Translations under genes and position numbers: made by a program | The notes under the pieces: model-generated | The model's database searches: none | The model's input: only the letters and a program-made list of their open reading frames with translations | What the model was told of the DNA's origin: nothing | In this document: in pieces, positions 49,202 to 60,849 of the stretch | Layout: each line of letters opens with the position of its first letter | Position numbering within the stretch: the stretch's first letter is position 1 | Assembly: GCA_025667525.1 (NCBI GenBank) | Contig: CM046876.1 | Coordinates: forward strand, 477,978,557-478,042,556 | Direction: 5' to 3' | Origin: Glebionis coronaria | Taxonomy: Eukaryota; Streptophyta; Magnoliopsida; Asterales; Asteraceae | Length of the DNA: 64,000 nucleotides

Positions 49202-49463
49202 AAACTTTCTAATATATTAAAAGTGATTTCCAAAATATTACAGAGATACATATAATACCCCACATATAAATAACCTAAATAGAGCTAGTGAGAACAGGAA
49301 ATAAGGAAATTACTAACTGCTACCTAAAGAACATGTACTGTACTACTGGCCACTCTCATACAGTCATACGTATCCATAGGATTCGGTCAAAACAATACTA
49401 CCAATTCAAACTATAGATTCCATGCATACTTAGTAAACACTTTAACAAACGATTAACCCAACA
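49202..49463 (-). repeat. 5' LTR of element C, inner fragment
   Basis: 262 bp continuing the 18-bp fragment at 29552, together matching 28444-28723. It ends CCCAACA. Confidence 0.85.
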
Positions 49464-50160
<697 letters not shown>

Positions 50161-50464
50161 GGGAAAAACACGGATTTGGTCAAAATTCTTCCTCCTAATT
50201 CACTTCTTGGTCACGCGAAAAAAAGACGGAGTTAGTCATACACAATTGCACAACTGCGCAACTCCATTACATGTTTGCCATGTGTCATACACAAGTTGAT
50301 GGTTGAGCATTTGGTGGTTGAACACCGTCGGTTGATCATTTATAAAGTACTTTTTGTTGGACACTTGTCACATTTTGTGTGGTGATGACCAAATTTGTCA
50401 AAATCTTGCGTCATGACCAAGGATTGGTTCTTTAGTGATCAAATTGACCAAATCCGTTTTTCCC
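50161..50464. mobile_element. Mutator-type MITE next to the TA array
   Basis: 304 bp; left end GGGAAAAACACGGATTTGGT, right end complement GGGAAAAACGGATTTGGTCA. Flanks TATATTAAA (50152-50160) and TATATTTAA (50465-50473) are a 9-bp duplication with one change. No ORF. Confidence 0.75.
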
Positions 50465-50506
50465 TATATTTAAGACAATGTACCATGTCCATGAATTAGC
50501 TTAGGG

Positions 50507-51418
50507 TGTTGGGTCAGTATTTACTGACCCAAAAGCAACTCTAGGATTTGAATATAAAATCCCCCTAAGTGTTTCATGCTCAGCAGTAAGGCCAGTCTGG
50601 TGAAGGATGACCAGAGGAACAAAGTTCCTACTGAAGACTTTATAGCTGAAGAAAGTTCAGCACTCTCCTTCCAGTGTACTTATAAGACAAAGGAGTCTTC
50701 ACTTCAAATACTAGGCGGTCTAGTTGCTGAAGAACAAGGACTGAAGAAGGGCTTTCAGTTCAGTTTGGTTTGACAATACCAAACTGAATGATGTCGATCT
50801 CCTCTAGGATACTGAAGACTCTTCAGTATTCTGATGGTTTGCATTAGGCGAGAAAAGATAACTTTAAGTCAAAGTAGGTTGCTTGTATACTTAAATATAA
50901 GTACAACCTTTATCTTTTCTAGAATAGTTTAATATGTACTTTGTACTGTTTATCCAGCATAGGCATCAACCACCCACTGGATAAACCCATGCATTGAAAC
51001 ATGCAAAATGCAAACCCTAATTTACATTGCCTATAAAAGGGGTGTACATTAAGAGAGGAAAGGTTAACCAATACAAGAGCTTAAACTCTAGAAAACCTTT
51101 CTCTCTCGATACCAACTAAACCATATAGCCAAGATGCATATGAACGTTTAGATTGGAGCTTAGAATTTAACTTTGGTTAGACGTTTAAGTAGAGGAGATT
51201 AAAACCCATTGTCATTCAACCACTTTGTTATTCCGCAAGCAAAGTGGGTTATAGATTCTTTATTTGATTCTAATAAAAGTTTATACGTTGAAAAGTATAT
51301 TGGTATTGTTGTTTTAAACTTTCATAGTTCTTATCTATTGTTAAAATAACACACTTGAGTCAAAGTAAAGAGTTATTACTTAAGTTAATAAGTAATAACG
51401 AATTACAAGGGACCAACA
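50507..51418 (+). repeat. 5' LTR of the copia element
   Basis: 912 bp, starts TGTTGGGTCAG and ends GACCAACA. A hairpin GGGTCAGTATTTACTGACCC lies at its start. TATA box TATAAAAG at 51032-51039. No second copy is in the window. Confidence 0.8.
51032..51039 (+). promoter_or_regulatory. LTR TATA box (copia element)
   Basis: TATAAAAGGGG, a good plant TATA box about 380 bases before the LTR end. Confidence 0.6.
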
Positions 51419-51420
51419 AG

Positions 51421-51432
51421 TGGTATCAGAGT
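51421..51432 (+). other. Primer binding site (tRNA-iMet type), copia element
   Basis: TGGTATCAGAGT, two bases after the LTR; last base differs from the usual C. Confidence 0.85.
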
Positions 51433-51500
51433 AGTTTGATTAGTTAAACTCTTATTTTATTAAACTGCTCATTTAAAAGTTTTCAAATCAAGATCCAAAA

Positions 51501-52446
51501 ATGGCTCAAGTTATACCACAAACCCTAGAAAATAGGGGTGGTCAACTCAATGTTGCTCCTGTACTAGAGGTAGCCAATTTTACAAATTGGAAGAAGAGGT
51601 TTCTTGTCCACATGGTTGGGATTGAACCTAAATTCCTTGGAATCATTGAAAATGGTCCTTTGTTCCCATGGTTGGGGAAAATAAAAAACCTGAAGTACAA
51701 TGGACTGCTGATGAGAGAAAAGCTGCTAACCTAGATTAGCGTCTCAAAAGTCTCATCATGTCTGTACTTCCAGATGACCAAATGAATTCTGTTGTAAATT
51801 GCAAAACAGCCAAACCTACATGGGTGGACCTTATTCTTTACCACGAGGGACCATCTGATCTAAAAGAAACCAGAATCATGGATTTAAAGCTTCAATACAA
51901 CACCTTCAAGCACAAAGAAGGGGAAACCCTCAAACAAACATTCACCATATACAAAGCACTGACGAATGAACATGTGAATGATGTTGTTGAGCTTTCAAAA
52001 CTTGAAATCAACACAGTTTTTGTTAATGCATTGCCAAAGAAGTGGCTCAGTTTCTGCCAAAGCTTGAGAAATGCTAATCACATTAAAGATTGTGATCTAG
52101 CCTCTCTTTTGGGAAACTGAAATATGAAGAAAACCTAGTTGATAGGATTTATTAAGGCTCAAGCAAGAGTAAAGCATTAACCATTGCTACACCCTTATCC
52201 ACAGCCTTCTTCAGTGAGGCTGTCATTCAAGACTACCAAGATAGTCCTGATGATGAGGAAGATACTAGATCTAGTGAGGAATATCTGAATGACCTCGAAG
52301 AGGAATTTCATGAAATAGCACTTCTGGCCAAGTCTAGAAGGTTCTTTAAGAAAGGATGCAAGTTCTCCAGCTCCACAAAAGATTCAGTTGACACTGAATG
52401 CTACAAATGTGGGAAGACTGGTCACTATACTAGGGATTGTTATTAA
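51501..52446 (+). pseudogene. gag: Copia Gag, N-terminal and knuckle region, broken
   Basis: ATG 51501 starts MAQVIPQTLENRGG with FTNWKKRFLVHM, the copia gag start pattern. Frames then shift near 51670-51690 and near 52105. In-frame stops are TAG 51737, TAA 52153 and TAA 52444, the last directly after the knuckle CYKCGKTGHYTRDC (52399-52440). The middle part includes LPDDQMNSVVNCKTAKPTWV and ETLKQTFTIYKALTNE. Gag would package the element RNA; this copy cannot make it. Each stop is one C-to-T change from CAA or CAG in a frame that continues on both sides. Confidence 0.8.
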
Positions 52447-54346
52447 AAAACATCTCTCCTTTCATATTGCTCACCAGCTCAATCAAGACCATCTGGTCAT
52501 TCATCATTTCAACCAAAACAAATTGCTTCTACTTCATTTCAGCAAAACAGGGTTGAACTCAGACCAACAAAAGACGTTGAGGCCAAATACAGAGAAATCA
52601 AGGCAAGATTAGCCATAATGAGCACTGAAAGCTCCTCATCCAAGACTCCCAATCAAGACAAGAACAAAGGGCTTGTTGTTTAAGCCAATGAATGGGATGA
52701 AGAAGATGTTTCTTCAGATGATGATGAAATGGTGAATGTGAAAGTGCTAATGGCACTTGCTGATGATGAAGGGGTCAATTCAAATGTGGTAGCCAAAGAA
52801 AGTGCCAAAAATGGTGAATGGGTAAATGTCACAATCAAAAAGGTACAAACTATTCTTGAATTAGAAGATAAAGATGACATTAAATTTGTCTTTGATTACT
52901 TGTGCATTGATCTAAAATTTGTTGAAGAGCAAAAAAAACAATTTGCTTGAAAAATTTCATAAACTTGTTCTAAAACTTGAAGATTTTGAAAGTAAGCAAA
53001 TAGAGCTAAAAGAAGCTAAACTTGATATTCTTACCTTTCAACAATTGAACAAAGAAATTTTGGAGGAAAGTAACTCCCTAAGAGCTGAATTAAAAGAAGC
53101 AAAAGATATTGTTAAATCTTGGCTTAGAAACTCTGATAGGGTTAATCAATGCATAAGTGAACAAATACCTACTCAAAAGAGAATAATGCTTGGTGCTAAA
53201 GGATCCTCCAGCACCAAATCTATTGTCTTTGTCAAAGCCTCAAATGAGGATGGTAGCTCGATCCCTGACATTGAAAGGTCAGGTGAAGAGAATTTACCAA
53301 ATCATGACACTAGACGAATCCTTCTTCCTGAGTTTCAAGCAAGTGTTGACACTTCAACACCAGTTGAGTCTTCAGTTACTGAGGATGACTCAGATGATGA
53401 TATAGAGAATGAAGTAAGTACCCCACTTCCTCATTTGGAGAAGCTGGCTGGTGATGAACCCTCTACTGGACCCAATACTATCCAGTCTATCATCAAGTCA
53501 CACACCACACACAAAGGTAGTTCTTCCAAACATGTCAAAATTGACACCTCAAAGAACTCTTCAGCTCATGCCGAAGGCTCATATATGGAAACTACCTCTT
53601 CAGTTTCAACAAATAAACTTAAGAATACTAGATCTGAGGAAGATAAGAGAATGTATCTTGTCATGCAAGAGATCAATGATCTTAAATTGCAACTCAGGCA
53701 GCAGCAAACACCAACACAATTCAGAGATGAACCTTCAGATTCTCCTCACTTCAAGTACAAGACACAATTTAAAAAGGCTTGTGATTTATGTGGTCTAAAC
53801 AAACATCTTATTGAAACTTGCCTAAGAGTGATTTATTGTACCAAATGTGAAAGGACTGATCATCACACCTGTGAACACACTCAGTATATGCTGGCCAAAA
53901 TAAGTGCTGATGCTCACAAAACTGAAGCATCTCATTCCAGGCGAAATATGCCTTTCCCACCATGCATTCATTGTGGTATGGGTAATCATCACTCAGATGA
54001 CTGCCACTATTACCCTGTTTGTAATATTTGTGGAAGTTATGACCATGACACTCATGGACATAATCGTATCATCTCACTCAGAAGAGGTATTAAATCAAGA
54101 AACCCAAACTCTATTACCAAATGTTGTGAGACTTGTGGAAGCGATGTACATACTACATTTGATCACAACCATATAGAGTGGTTCAGAAGAGGTGAAGCCC
54201 TTCAGGCTAAGAAAGCAAAAGCTATTCAGACCTCTTCTTCTTCTGAGCAATCACACATACCCTCTACAAGAGAACCCTTCAGATCTAGAACACATTCTAG
54301 ATCTAAAACCCCCACCCAACAAAGGTGGGTTTCAAAACAAAACTGA
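52447..54346 (+). pseudogene. Gag extension with coiled coil and five zinc-knuckle-like units
   Basis: Continues after the first knuckle; stop TAA 52681, then a frame change in the A-run at about 52930. The open frame 52919-54346 encodes a Leu/Lys/Glu-rich, probably coiled-coil stretch (LLEKFHKLVLKLEDFESKQI), an acidic Ser-rich middle, and at 53780-54175 five Cys/His units: CDLCGLNKHLIETC, CTKCERTDHHTCEH, CIHCGMGNHHSDDC, CNICGSYDHDTHGH, CETCGSDVHTTFDH. Units 1 and 3 are strict CX2CX4HX4C. It ends in a basic, Ser/Arg-rich tail. It probably binds nucleic acid (inference). It is unusually long for a copia gag. Confidence 0.7.
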
Positions 54347-54384
54347 CCATTTCCTTAACTTGTGTAGTATGATCTCAGGAAGCC

Positions 54385-54577
54385 TATTTGGTACCTAGAT
54401 AGTGGCTGCTCAAGGCATATGACTGGCACCAAAAGTTATCTGCACAAGTATAAGGAGGAACAAGGTCCCAAAGTTGTTTTTGGTGATAACTCATCAGCTA
54501 CTACTGAAGGATTTGGTTCAGTAAAATGCAATGGTCTAGTTTTCTCAAGGGTAGCATATGTCAATGGATTGAAGTAA
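54385..54577 (+). pseudogene. pol: Copia aspartic protease region
   Basis: WYLDSGCSRHMTG (from 54389) contains the DSG catalytic triad motif of copia proteases, followed by a flap region with VVFGDNSSATTEG. The frame then breaks (TAA near 54577, and the continuing NLI..SQLCDAKYL sequence is in another phase). It cleaves the polyprotein in active elements. Confidence 0.75.
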
Positions 54578-54617
54578 CCTCATCAACATAAGTCAACTTT
54601 GTGATGCAAAGTATCTT

Positions 54618-55910
54618 GTGCTGTTTGATGACAAAAAAGGTACAATCTTCAACTCCAATCATGAAATTGTGATGATTGCTCCAAGAGTCAAAGATGTTTA
54701 TGTCATGAACATGAACTCTACTCAGGAGACATGCTTCTTTGCTAAAGCCTCAAATATTACCAATTGGCTTTGGCATAAGAGGCTCTCACATCTCAATTTT
54801 AAAACAATAACTCTACTGGCAAAACAAAATCTTCTTATTGGTCTTCCTTCACTTGTATATTCCAAGGACAAACCATGCTCAGCATGTGAAAAAAGGAAAC
54901 ACCATAGGGCCAGTTTTAAAACAAAGCAAACTTTCTCAATCAAAGAAATTCTTCATTTGCTTCACGTGGACTTATTTGTCCCAGTATCACCTAGGGCCAT
55001 TTTTCATGAAAAATATACACTTTTCATTGTTGATGAGTACTCTAGGTACACCTGGGTATATTTTCTAATAAAGAAAAACCATGCACCAGATGCCATCATG
55101 TCATTCATCAAAAGAGTTGAAAATCAAAATGACACTCATGTCAAACAACTCAGAACTGACAATGGCACTAAATTAAGAAATCACACACTGATCAAATTCT
55201 GTGATGACAAAGGAATATCTCAAAATTTCTCATCTCCTTACACGCCTGAACAAAATGGCGTGGCTAAAAGAAGGAACAGAACTTTGATTGAAGCAGCTAG
55301 GACAATGCTTGCTGGATCTGCTCTCTCTAAGCATTTTTGGATTGATGCTGTAGCCACTCCTTGCTACACTCAAAATAGATCCATCATTGTAAAGAGACAC
55401 ATGAAGGCTCCCTATGAAGTCTTCAGGGGGAGAATTCCAAACATTTCATTCTTACATGTGTTTGGGTGTCTAGTATACATTCAGAATCAAAAGGATCACC
55501 TTGGAAAGTTTGATGAAAAATCTGACGATGGTTACTTTCTTGGATACTCCCTAGTATCTAAAGCATACAGAGTCTTCAACACAAGAAGACAAGGTATTGA
55601 AGAAACCTATCACATCACATTCAATGAAAGTTCTGAAGCTCTCACTTTTTCAAATCCATCAGATGATGAACTTCATATACATGAATCTCACAATTATCCA
55701 TCTGATGAATTTCGTCACTATGAGCCTTCTCAAAAATATCAAACAAGCAACTCAGTTCCTCGTATTGATCCATTTGAAGATATGACAAGTCCTACAAAAG
55801 GAAATCCTTTAGTATCACATACTGATGGCTGTCAATCAAATAATGATCAATCTATAAATGATCAAAATGATCAGCAGGGCAATACAAATGACCAAAATGG
55901 TCAGTCTTAA
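54618..55910 (+). pseudogene. pol: Copia integrase
   Basis: Open frame of 430 codons. Zinc-binding HHCC N-domain: LWHKRLSHLN then CSACEKRK. Core domain: first Asp in LLHVDLFVPV (residue 118), second Asp in RTDNGT (181). The third catalytic position, 36 residues on, is Lys217 in NGVAKRRNRTL where copia integrases have Glu; AAA from GAA is a single G-to-A change. The C-terminal part with FGCLVYIQNQKD and the chromodomain-like linker is followed by Asn/Gln/Asp repeats. It ends at TAA 55908, after which the same frame continues to the RT, so this is a nonsense change in pol. Confidence 0.85.
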
Positions 55911-57098
55911 AACAATCAGCATGCTGACACACATGATCAGAATGATCAATCATATGCAGTTGTTGAGGAACAATCTGAGCCCCTTGCTCAAAGCTCTCCT
56001 ATCATCTCTAGGGAATTAGGTCTTGGATATGTTGCTTCTGACCAAGAAGAAAGCCCTCCAATGATTAAACCTTTGTCCACTGAATATCCTTCAGTAGACA
56101 TTAGAGACATTCCAAGTCCAAGTCCATGTCATGGACTTCCAAGCTCTAGCTCTAATCATGATACTAGTACCTATTCTCTAGCTCCACAAAAATCTTGGAC
56201 TCAAAATAGTCACATACAGCTGGTGAACATAATAGGTAATCATAGTGAAGGTAGATTCACTAGATCTATGGCAAAGAAACTGAGTGCTGCTTCATTTGGA
56301 GAATGCCTCTACGCAAAATTTCTCTCAGAAATTGAACCTACAAAGGTTTCTGAAGCTCTCACATACCCTGGATGGGTGGATGCCATGCAAGAGGAACTCA
56401 ATCAATTTGAAAGAAACAAATTCTGGAAATTGGTTCCTCTTCCATATGGTAAATCAACTACTGGCACCAAATGGGTTTACAAGCTCAAAAGAGATGAAAC
56501 CAATGTAGTAACCAAAAATAAAGCTAGGCTCGTAGCTCAAGGATTCAATCAAGAGCCTGGTGTTGATTTTGATCAAACCTTTGCTCCAGTTGCATGTATG
56601 GAAGCCATACAAATCTTCCTTTCATATGCCACTTACATGAACTTCATCATCTACCAAATGGATGTCAAAAGTGCATTCCCAAATGGTGACCTAAAAGAAG
56701 AAGTTTATGTTACTCAGCCTCCTGGCTTTAAGAGTAGTAAATACACAAATCATGTCTACAAACTTTACAAAGCTTTGTATGGACTGAAGCAAGCTCCAAG
56801 AGCATGGTATGAAACTCTCTCAACATTTCTCATTGAACATAAGTTTGTCAGAGGAAAAATAGATAGCACCTTGTTTATCTATAAATCTAAAACTGACACC
56901 ATTCTGGTACAAATTTATGTGGATGACATAATCTTTGGTTCTACAAGCTTGAAACTTTGCAAACAATTTTCCAAGCTTATGACCATCAAGTTTGAGATGA
57001 GCATAATGGGAGAACTCACATACTTCCTTAGTCTTTTGATTAAACAATCTGACCAAGGCATCTCCATCAATCAAGAAAATATGTCAAGGATCTGCTGA
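55911..57098 (+). pseudogene. pol: Copia reverse transcriptase
   Basis: Same frame as the integrase after the stop. Typical blocks: [106 protein letters not shown], and the catalytic YVDD at 56916-56927 in [12 protein letters not shown] frameshift near 57080 ends the open frame at 57098; the following sequence resumes in another phase. RT blocks A-E look conserved, so the enzyme was active until recently. Confidence 0.85.
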
Positions 57099-57895
57099 AG
57101 AAGTATGATATCAATTGTGCTTCAGTAAAGACTCCAATGGTACCCCCTAACAACTTAGGACCTGATCTCAATGGACAATCAGTCAATGAGACTTAGTATA
57201 GAGGTATGATTGGGTCACTCATGTACTTAACAGCAAGCAGGCTTGACATTCAATTCTCTACATGCCTTTGTTCAAGATACCAAGCAGATCTAAAGGAATC
57301 ACACCTTACTGTTGTAAAGAGAATCTTCAAATACCTAAAAGGTACACCAAGTCTAGGTCTTTGGTACCCAAAATCCTCAGGATTTTATCTAAAGGGGTAT
57401 TCAGATTCTAACTATGCTGGATACAATTTGGAAAGAAAAAGCACTTCTAGTGCCTGCCAATTTCTAGGTGGCAAACTTGTGTGTTGGAGTGCTAAAAAGT
57501 AACAAACAGTTGCCATGACTTCAGCAGAAGCTGAATATGTGGTAGCTGTTGGATGTTGTGCCAATGTTCTTTGGATGAAAATCCAACTGGCTGATTATGA
57601 CATAGAATATGAAAAGGTACCAATCTTTTATGATAACACTAGTGCTATTGCAATATCCAATAATCCACTCCTCCACTCAAGAACAAAACACATTGATATC
57701 AGGTATCACTTTATCAGAGATCACATTGTGAAAGGGGACATTGAATTACATTTCATCCCCACTCAATACCAATTGGTTGATATCTTCACCAAACCATTGG
57801 ATGAACCAACTTTCAAAAGATTGTTAATGGAGCTTGGTATGCTGAACATTGATAATACAAAACTTGAACCTTCAGCATTCACTGAAGAAGCTTGA
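57099..57895 (+). pseudogene. pol: Copia RT end and RNase H
   Basis: YRGMIGSLMYLTASRLDI and LKGTPSLGLWYPKSSGF lead into RNase H: DSNYAGYNLERKSTSS, GGKLVCWSAKK, MTSAEAEYVVAVGCC, FYDNTSAIAISNNPL, HIDIRYHFIRD, TQYQLVDIFTKPL. In-frame stops TAG 57194 and TAA 57500 both fit former Gln codons. RNase H removes the RNA strand during replication. The reading frame ends at TGA 57893. Confidence 0.85.
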
Positions 57896-58649
57896 AGGTT
57901 CAGCATTTCATAAAAGATTTTGATTATTGTTTAGTAGTATTATCTGAGTAAAGGAGTGTGCAATGTCATGTGTCTATTTCACTTTATGTGATTTTGTATA
58001 TGATGTTTTGTCGCCTTATCTGATTCACTGAAGCTAAACAAATAATCACCAGTCATCAAAAGGTTCCTTCAGCAATGCTGAACAAGTTTTTTAAATACAA
58101 CTGAGTAGCTAGGCCTGAGTAGAGGAGCGTGTAATGTCATATGTCTTGTTCACTTATGAGAACATGTATATGGGGTTTTGTCGCCTCATCTGACGCATTG
58201 AAGCTCACAAGTATTGCCATCAACTTCAGCATATCTAAGCAACAACATTTAAAACAAATCAATCATGTGACTCAATGGAGTAAATAGCATTAAATTTCTT
58301 GTGAATAAAACAAACATTCCTTCAAAAAGGTGTCATTTGTTAATTAAGTAAATTTCAAACGTCTCCAAACATAGTCAACAACTCCCTGACACATGGGGCG
58401 TTTCACTGTTCAAAGCAACATAAAATCATACTTTTTTGCATAACATTAGTGAGAAAGTTTGTGCCAAATGTTTAAATGAAACCCTAAAAGATTTAATATT
58501 TCTTCAAATGGTTTTTAAAACTTTTCAGAAATCAGTTAAAGTTTTTATATAATCCCTAACAATTGGATTTCATTCCACACTTACAAATCTTTTCATCCAG
58601 ACACACACACACAAACTCTCTCTCTTTCAAAACACACACAGAATCATCA
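57896..58649 (+). other. Spacer between pol and the second ORF, with a 90-bp direct repeat
   Basis: 57943-58034 and 58113-58204 are diverged direct copies (both contain GGTTTTGTCGCCTCATCTGA-like sequence and end in TTGAAGCT or CTGAAGCT). TTCAGCAATGCTGAA at about 58069 is a perfect short dyad. A CA-rich leader precedes the next ATG. No ORF. Confidence 0.65.
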
Positions 58650-60604
58650 ATGGCTGAATCATCTTCCAACCCCGAGATTGACAAGATCACTCTTAAACCA
58701 TCCACTCATGTTAACTATCCCATTGATGATATCTTTTTCAAACCCAACAACATCACTTTGCTCAAACCTGAATCCATTAAGTTTGTTCATGGGGAACAAG
58801 TTTTGACTTAAATATCCAAAAGTGTTTTTTGGTATGCTTTATTTGAGGATCCTGGTATGATGTTTCAAAATGTGCAAAAAGAATTTTGGTTTATAGCAGA
58901 GGCTTCTAACAACAAGAAGTCCATTGAGTTTGATTCTACCACGATTGGGATTCATGGTAGATTTGGGTTAAAGTTATTTAGAAAAGTTTTGGGGTTAGAT
59001 TACTTGGAAAACCCTAATGATTATGAAGCAGTACCTGATGATTTTATGGTTGTCAAAGAGATTGGGTATACTGAAGAAATTACTGAAAGGGGGGGGGGGG
59101 GGGGGGGGGGGGGGGTGGGGGTAAAAAGAAGTTCTTTACCACCAAGATGGAAATTGCTGATGACCATTCTCATTGAATGTTGGGGGGGGGGGGAAACTGG
59201 AGGCCTTGGCCAGATCAACCAAAAAGATGCTATTATTTTATACTATCTGGCCAAGGGTGTCAAAGCCGATTTTGGGAGGCTTATTTTTGAAGATCTCCAT
59301 GGAAAACTGGAGAAAAAGACTAGAGAGAAAAACATTGTGTACACCAGATTTCTATCTCTCCTCTTTGCTGACCATCTTGGAAATGATTTTTCAAAAATCA
59401 AAGGAGAGAAACTAATTTTTAAGCCATTTGATCTCACTCGCTAGAACATTCCAGTCAGCACCATTGATCCTCCTCTTACACAACCCATGCTGGACATCTG
59501 CTCAGCAGATGGTCCAGTAGTGTACAAAGCTCCCAAAGACACTTCTCCAACTAGAGAAGGGGATCTAAAAGGCAAAAAGCCTGGAGCATCATCTGGACCT
59601 CGTCAGAAGCAAACGTCTATTAATACCATGAAAGTTAGACGTGAGTCCAGAAAGAGGAAAACCCTCACACAATCTTCCTCAAAGAAGATTGATGATGATT
59701 CCCAAGGCCATGCTTTGAAGAAGACCAAGTCCCTGGCCAAGGACAAGATCCCCAGCCAGCCATCACCTTCATTCTCTGCTGGAGGTGATATGCATAAAGA
59801 GGCCCAACAAGCAACCCATCTCTCAACTTCTTTAGGAGAGAAGAGTGAAGATGGAGCTCATCCTCAGCTCAGTAGTGTGGAGTCAGCATTGGTAAGTACT
59901 TTCATTCTGAATACAAGTCATACTTCATTACCAATTTCTATCACTTGTCACTCTGAGTCTGCATCAGGGAATGATGTGTCAGCAAATCCAATAGCTGATG
60001 CTGACCCTGGCCTATCTGCTTCTAATGATGTAGCTCCCCCACAACGAGTTCTACTGAAGGAACCAAAAACATTATCATTGATCTAAACTTATCAGGGACT
60101 CTTTCTTAGGATCCATCAGGTCAAACCAACCCTGGTGGTGAAGGGCTTGAAACTGATCCAAACACTCATGATGATGCTCCCTCCAAGGAAGTGCATCTCA
60201 CCACTAGAGCCAAGGTGGGACACTTGCCTATGTTTGTTATCAGCATGTTTGGAGATGATTTGGAGAAAGAACTTGGGTTTAATGAAAGAATTCCAGTCAA
60301 TCTAGATGACAGTGAAGAAGAGCCCGCTGATGCAACACAAAAGCCACCTTCCCCCAGAACTGGGCAAGTAAAAGAATTAACCAATCAAGTGTGATTCTTC
60401 AATCACATGTGGCCAGACTGAAGGAAGAAAGGGTGCTTGCTAACAATGAAATCTTAACTCTCAAAGCAAGACCACCTCCTCCTTCTGCTGAACAAATTAA
60501 GGATGTCATCATTGCTCCTTTAAAGCCTTTAGTCTAAGATGTGGCCACTACCACTTCCATAAAGAAAGAGATGTCCTCTCTTATGGACTCCATCAACGGT
60601 GCTT
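58650..60604 (+). pseudogene. Second ORF of the SIRE/Maximus-type element (function unproven)
   Basis: ATG 58650 starts MAESSSNPEIDKITLKPSTH. The segment PPRWKLLMTILIEC, GLGQINQKDAIILYYLAKGV and KKTREKNIVYTRFLSLLFA is typical of the ORF after pol in this lineage, often called envelope-like without functional proof. A basic Ser/Lys-rich middle, a Pro/Ser-rich stretch and a charged, helical end (LKEERVLANNEIL) follow. Stops TAA 58809, TAG 59442, TAG 60107 and TAA 60535 are all compatible with Gln codons; frameshifts lie near 60045 and 60390. G-runs of 27 and 12 bases (59089, 59182) add glycine codons. The ORF is cut near 60604 by the next element. Confidence 0.65.
59089..59115 (+). repeat. Poly-G run (G27) with a second G12 run at 59182-59193
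   Basis: 27 consecutive G, then T and five G. Both runs lie inside the second ORF. The expansion may be real slippage or an assembly error. Confidence 0.9.
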
Positions 60605-60849
60605 TGATGAGATGACTTTTATACATGATCTCATCGTTCTTTTCGGGCTTTAAATGCATAAAATGTCATCAATATACCATATATATGCTTGTATTTGTTT
60701 ACTTGTGTGTTTTAGGTATGGATATCGTGAAAAAGACAAAAGATCACAAGAAACAAGGAAAAACGGACACTAGAAATGAAGCCGTACAATGAACCGGGCC
60801 ATAGTTCATGAATTATCCAAGAAAAACCCTTGAAGACTTGAACATGTAC

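Larger units (their letters stand above)
28444..49463 (-). mobile_element. Miniature LTR element C, split by A2
   Basis: LTR pair 28444-28723 and 29552-29569 plus 49202-49463, each 280 bp, with ends TGTTGG and CCAACA. The flanks CCTAA (28439) and CCGAA (49464) are a 5-bp duplication with one change. A tRNA-iMet-type primer site and a purine tract show minus orientation. Without A2 the element is about 1.39 kb and has no pol, so it is a TRIM-like or short non-autonomous element. Confidence 0.85.
50507..60604 (+). mobile_element. SIRE/Maximus-type Ty1/copia element, decayed, 3' end cut
   Basis: 5' LTR, tRNA-iMet primer site, gag, protease, integrase before reverse transcriptase (the copia order), RNase H, then a second ORF after pol. 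The extra ORF and the long gag extension are features of the SIRE/Maximus lineage. At about 60605 the second ORF is replaced by a sequence that begins like an Athila LTR, so the 3' LTR is not in the window. Numerous stops and frameshifts show it is inactive. Confidence 0.85.

Noticed and set aside
52680..52880. Minus-strand Ser/Thr-rich frame within the copia gag extension
   Set aside because: Antisense shadow of the acidic gag extension.
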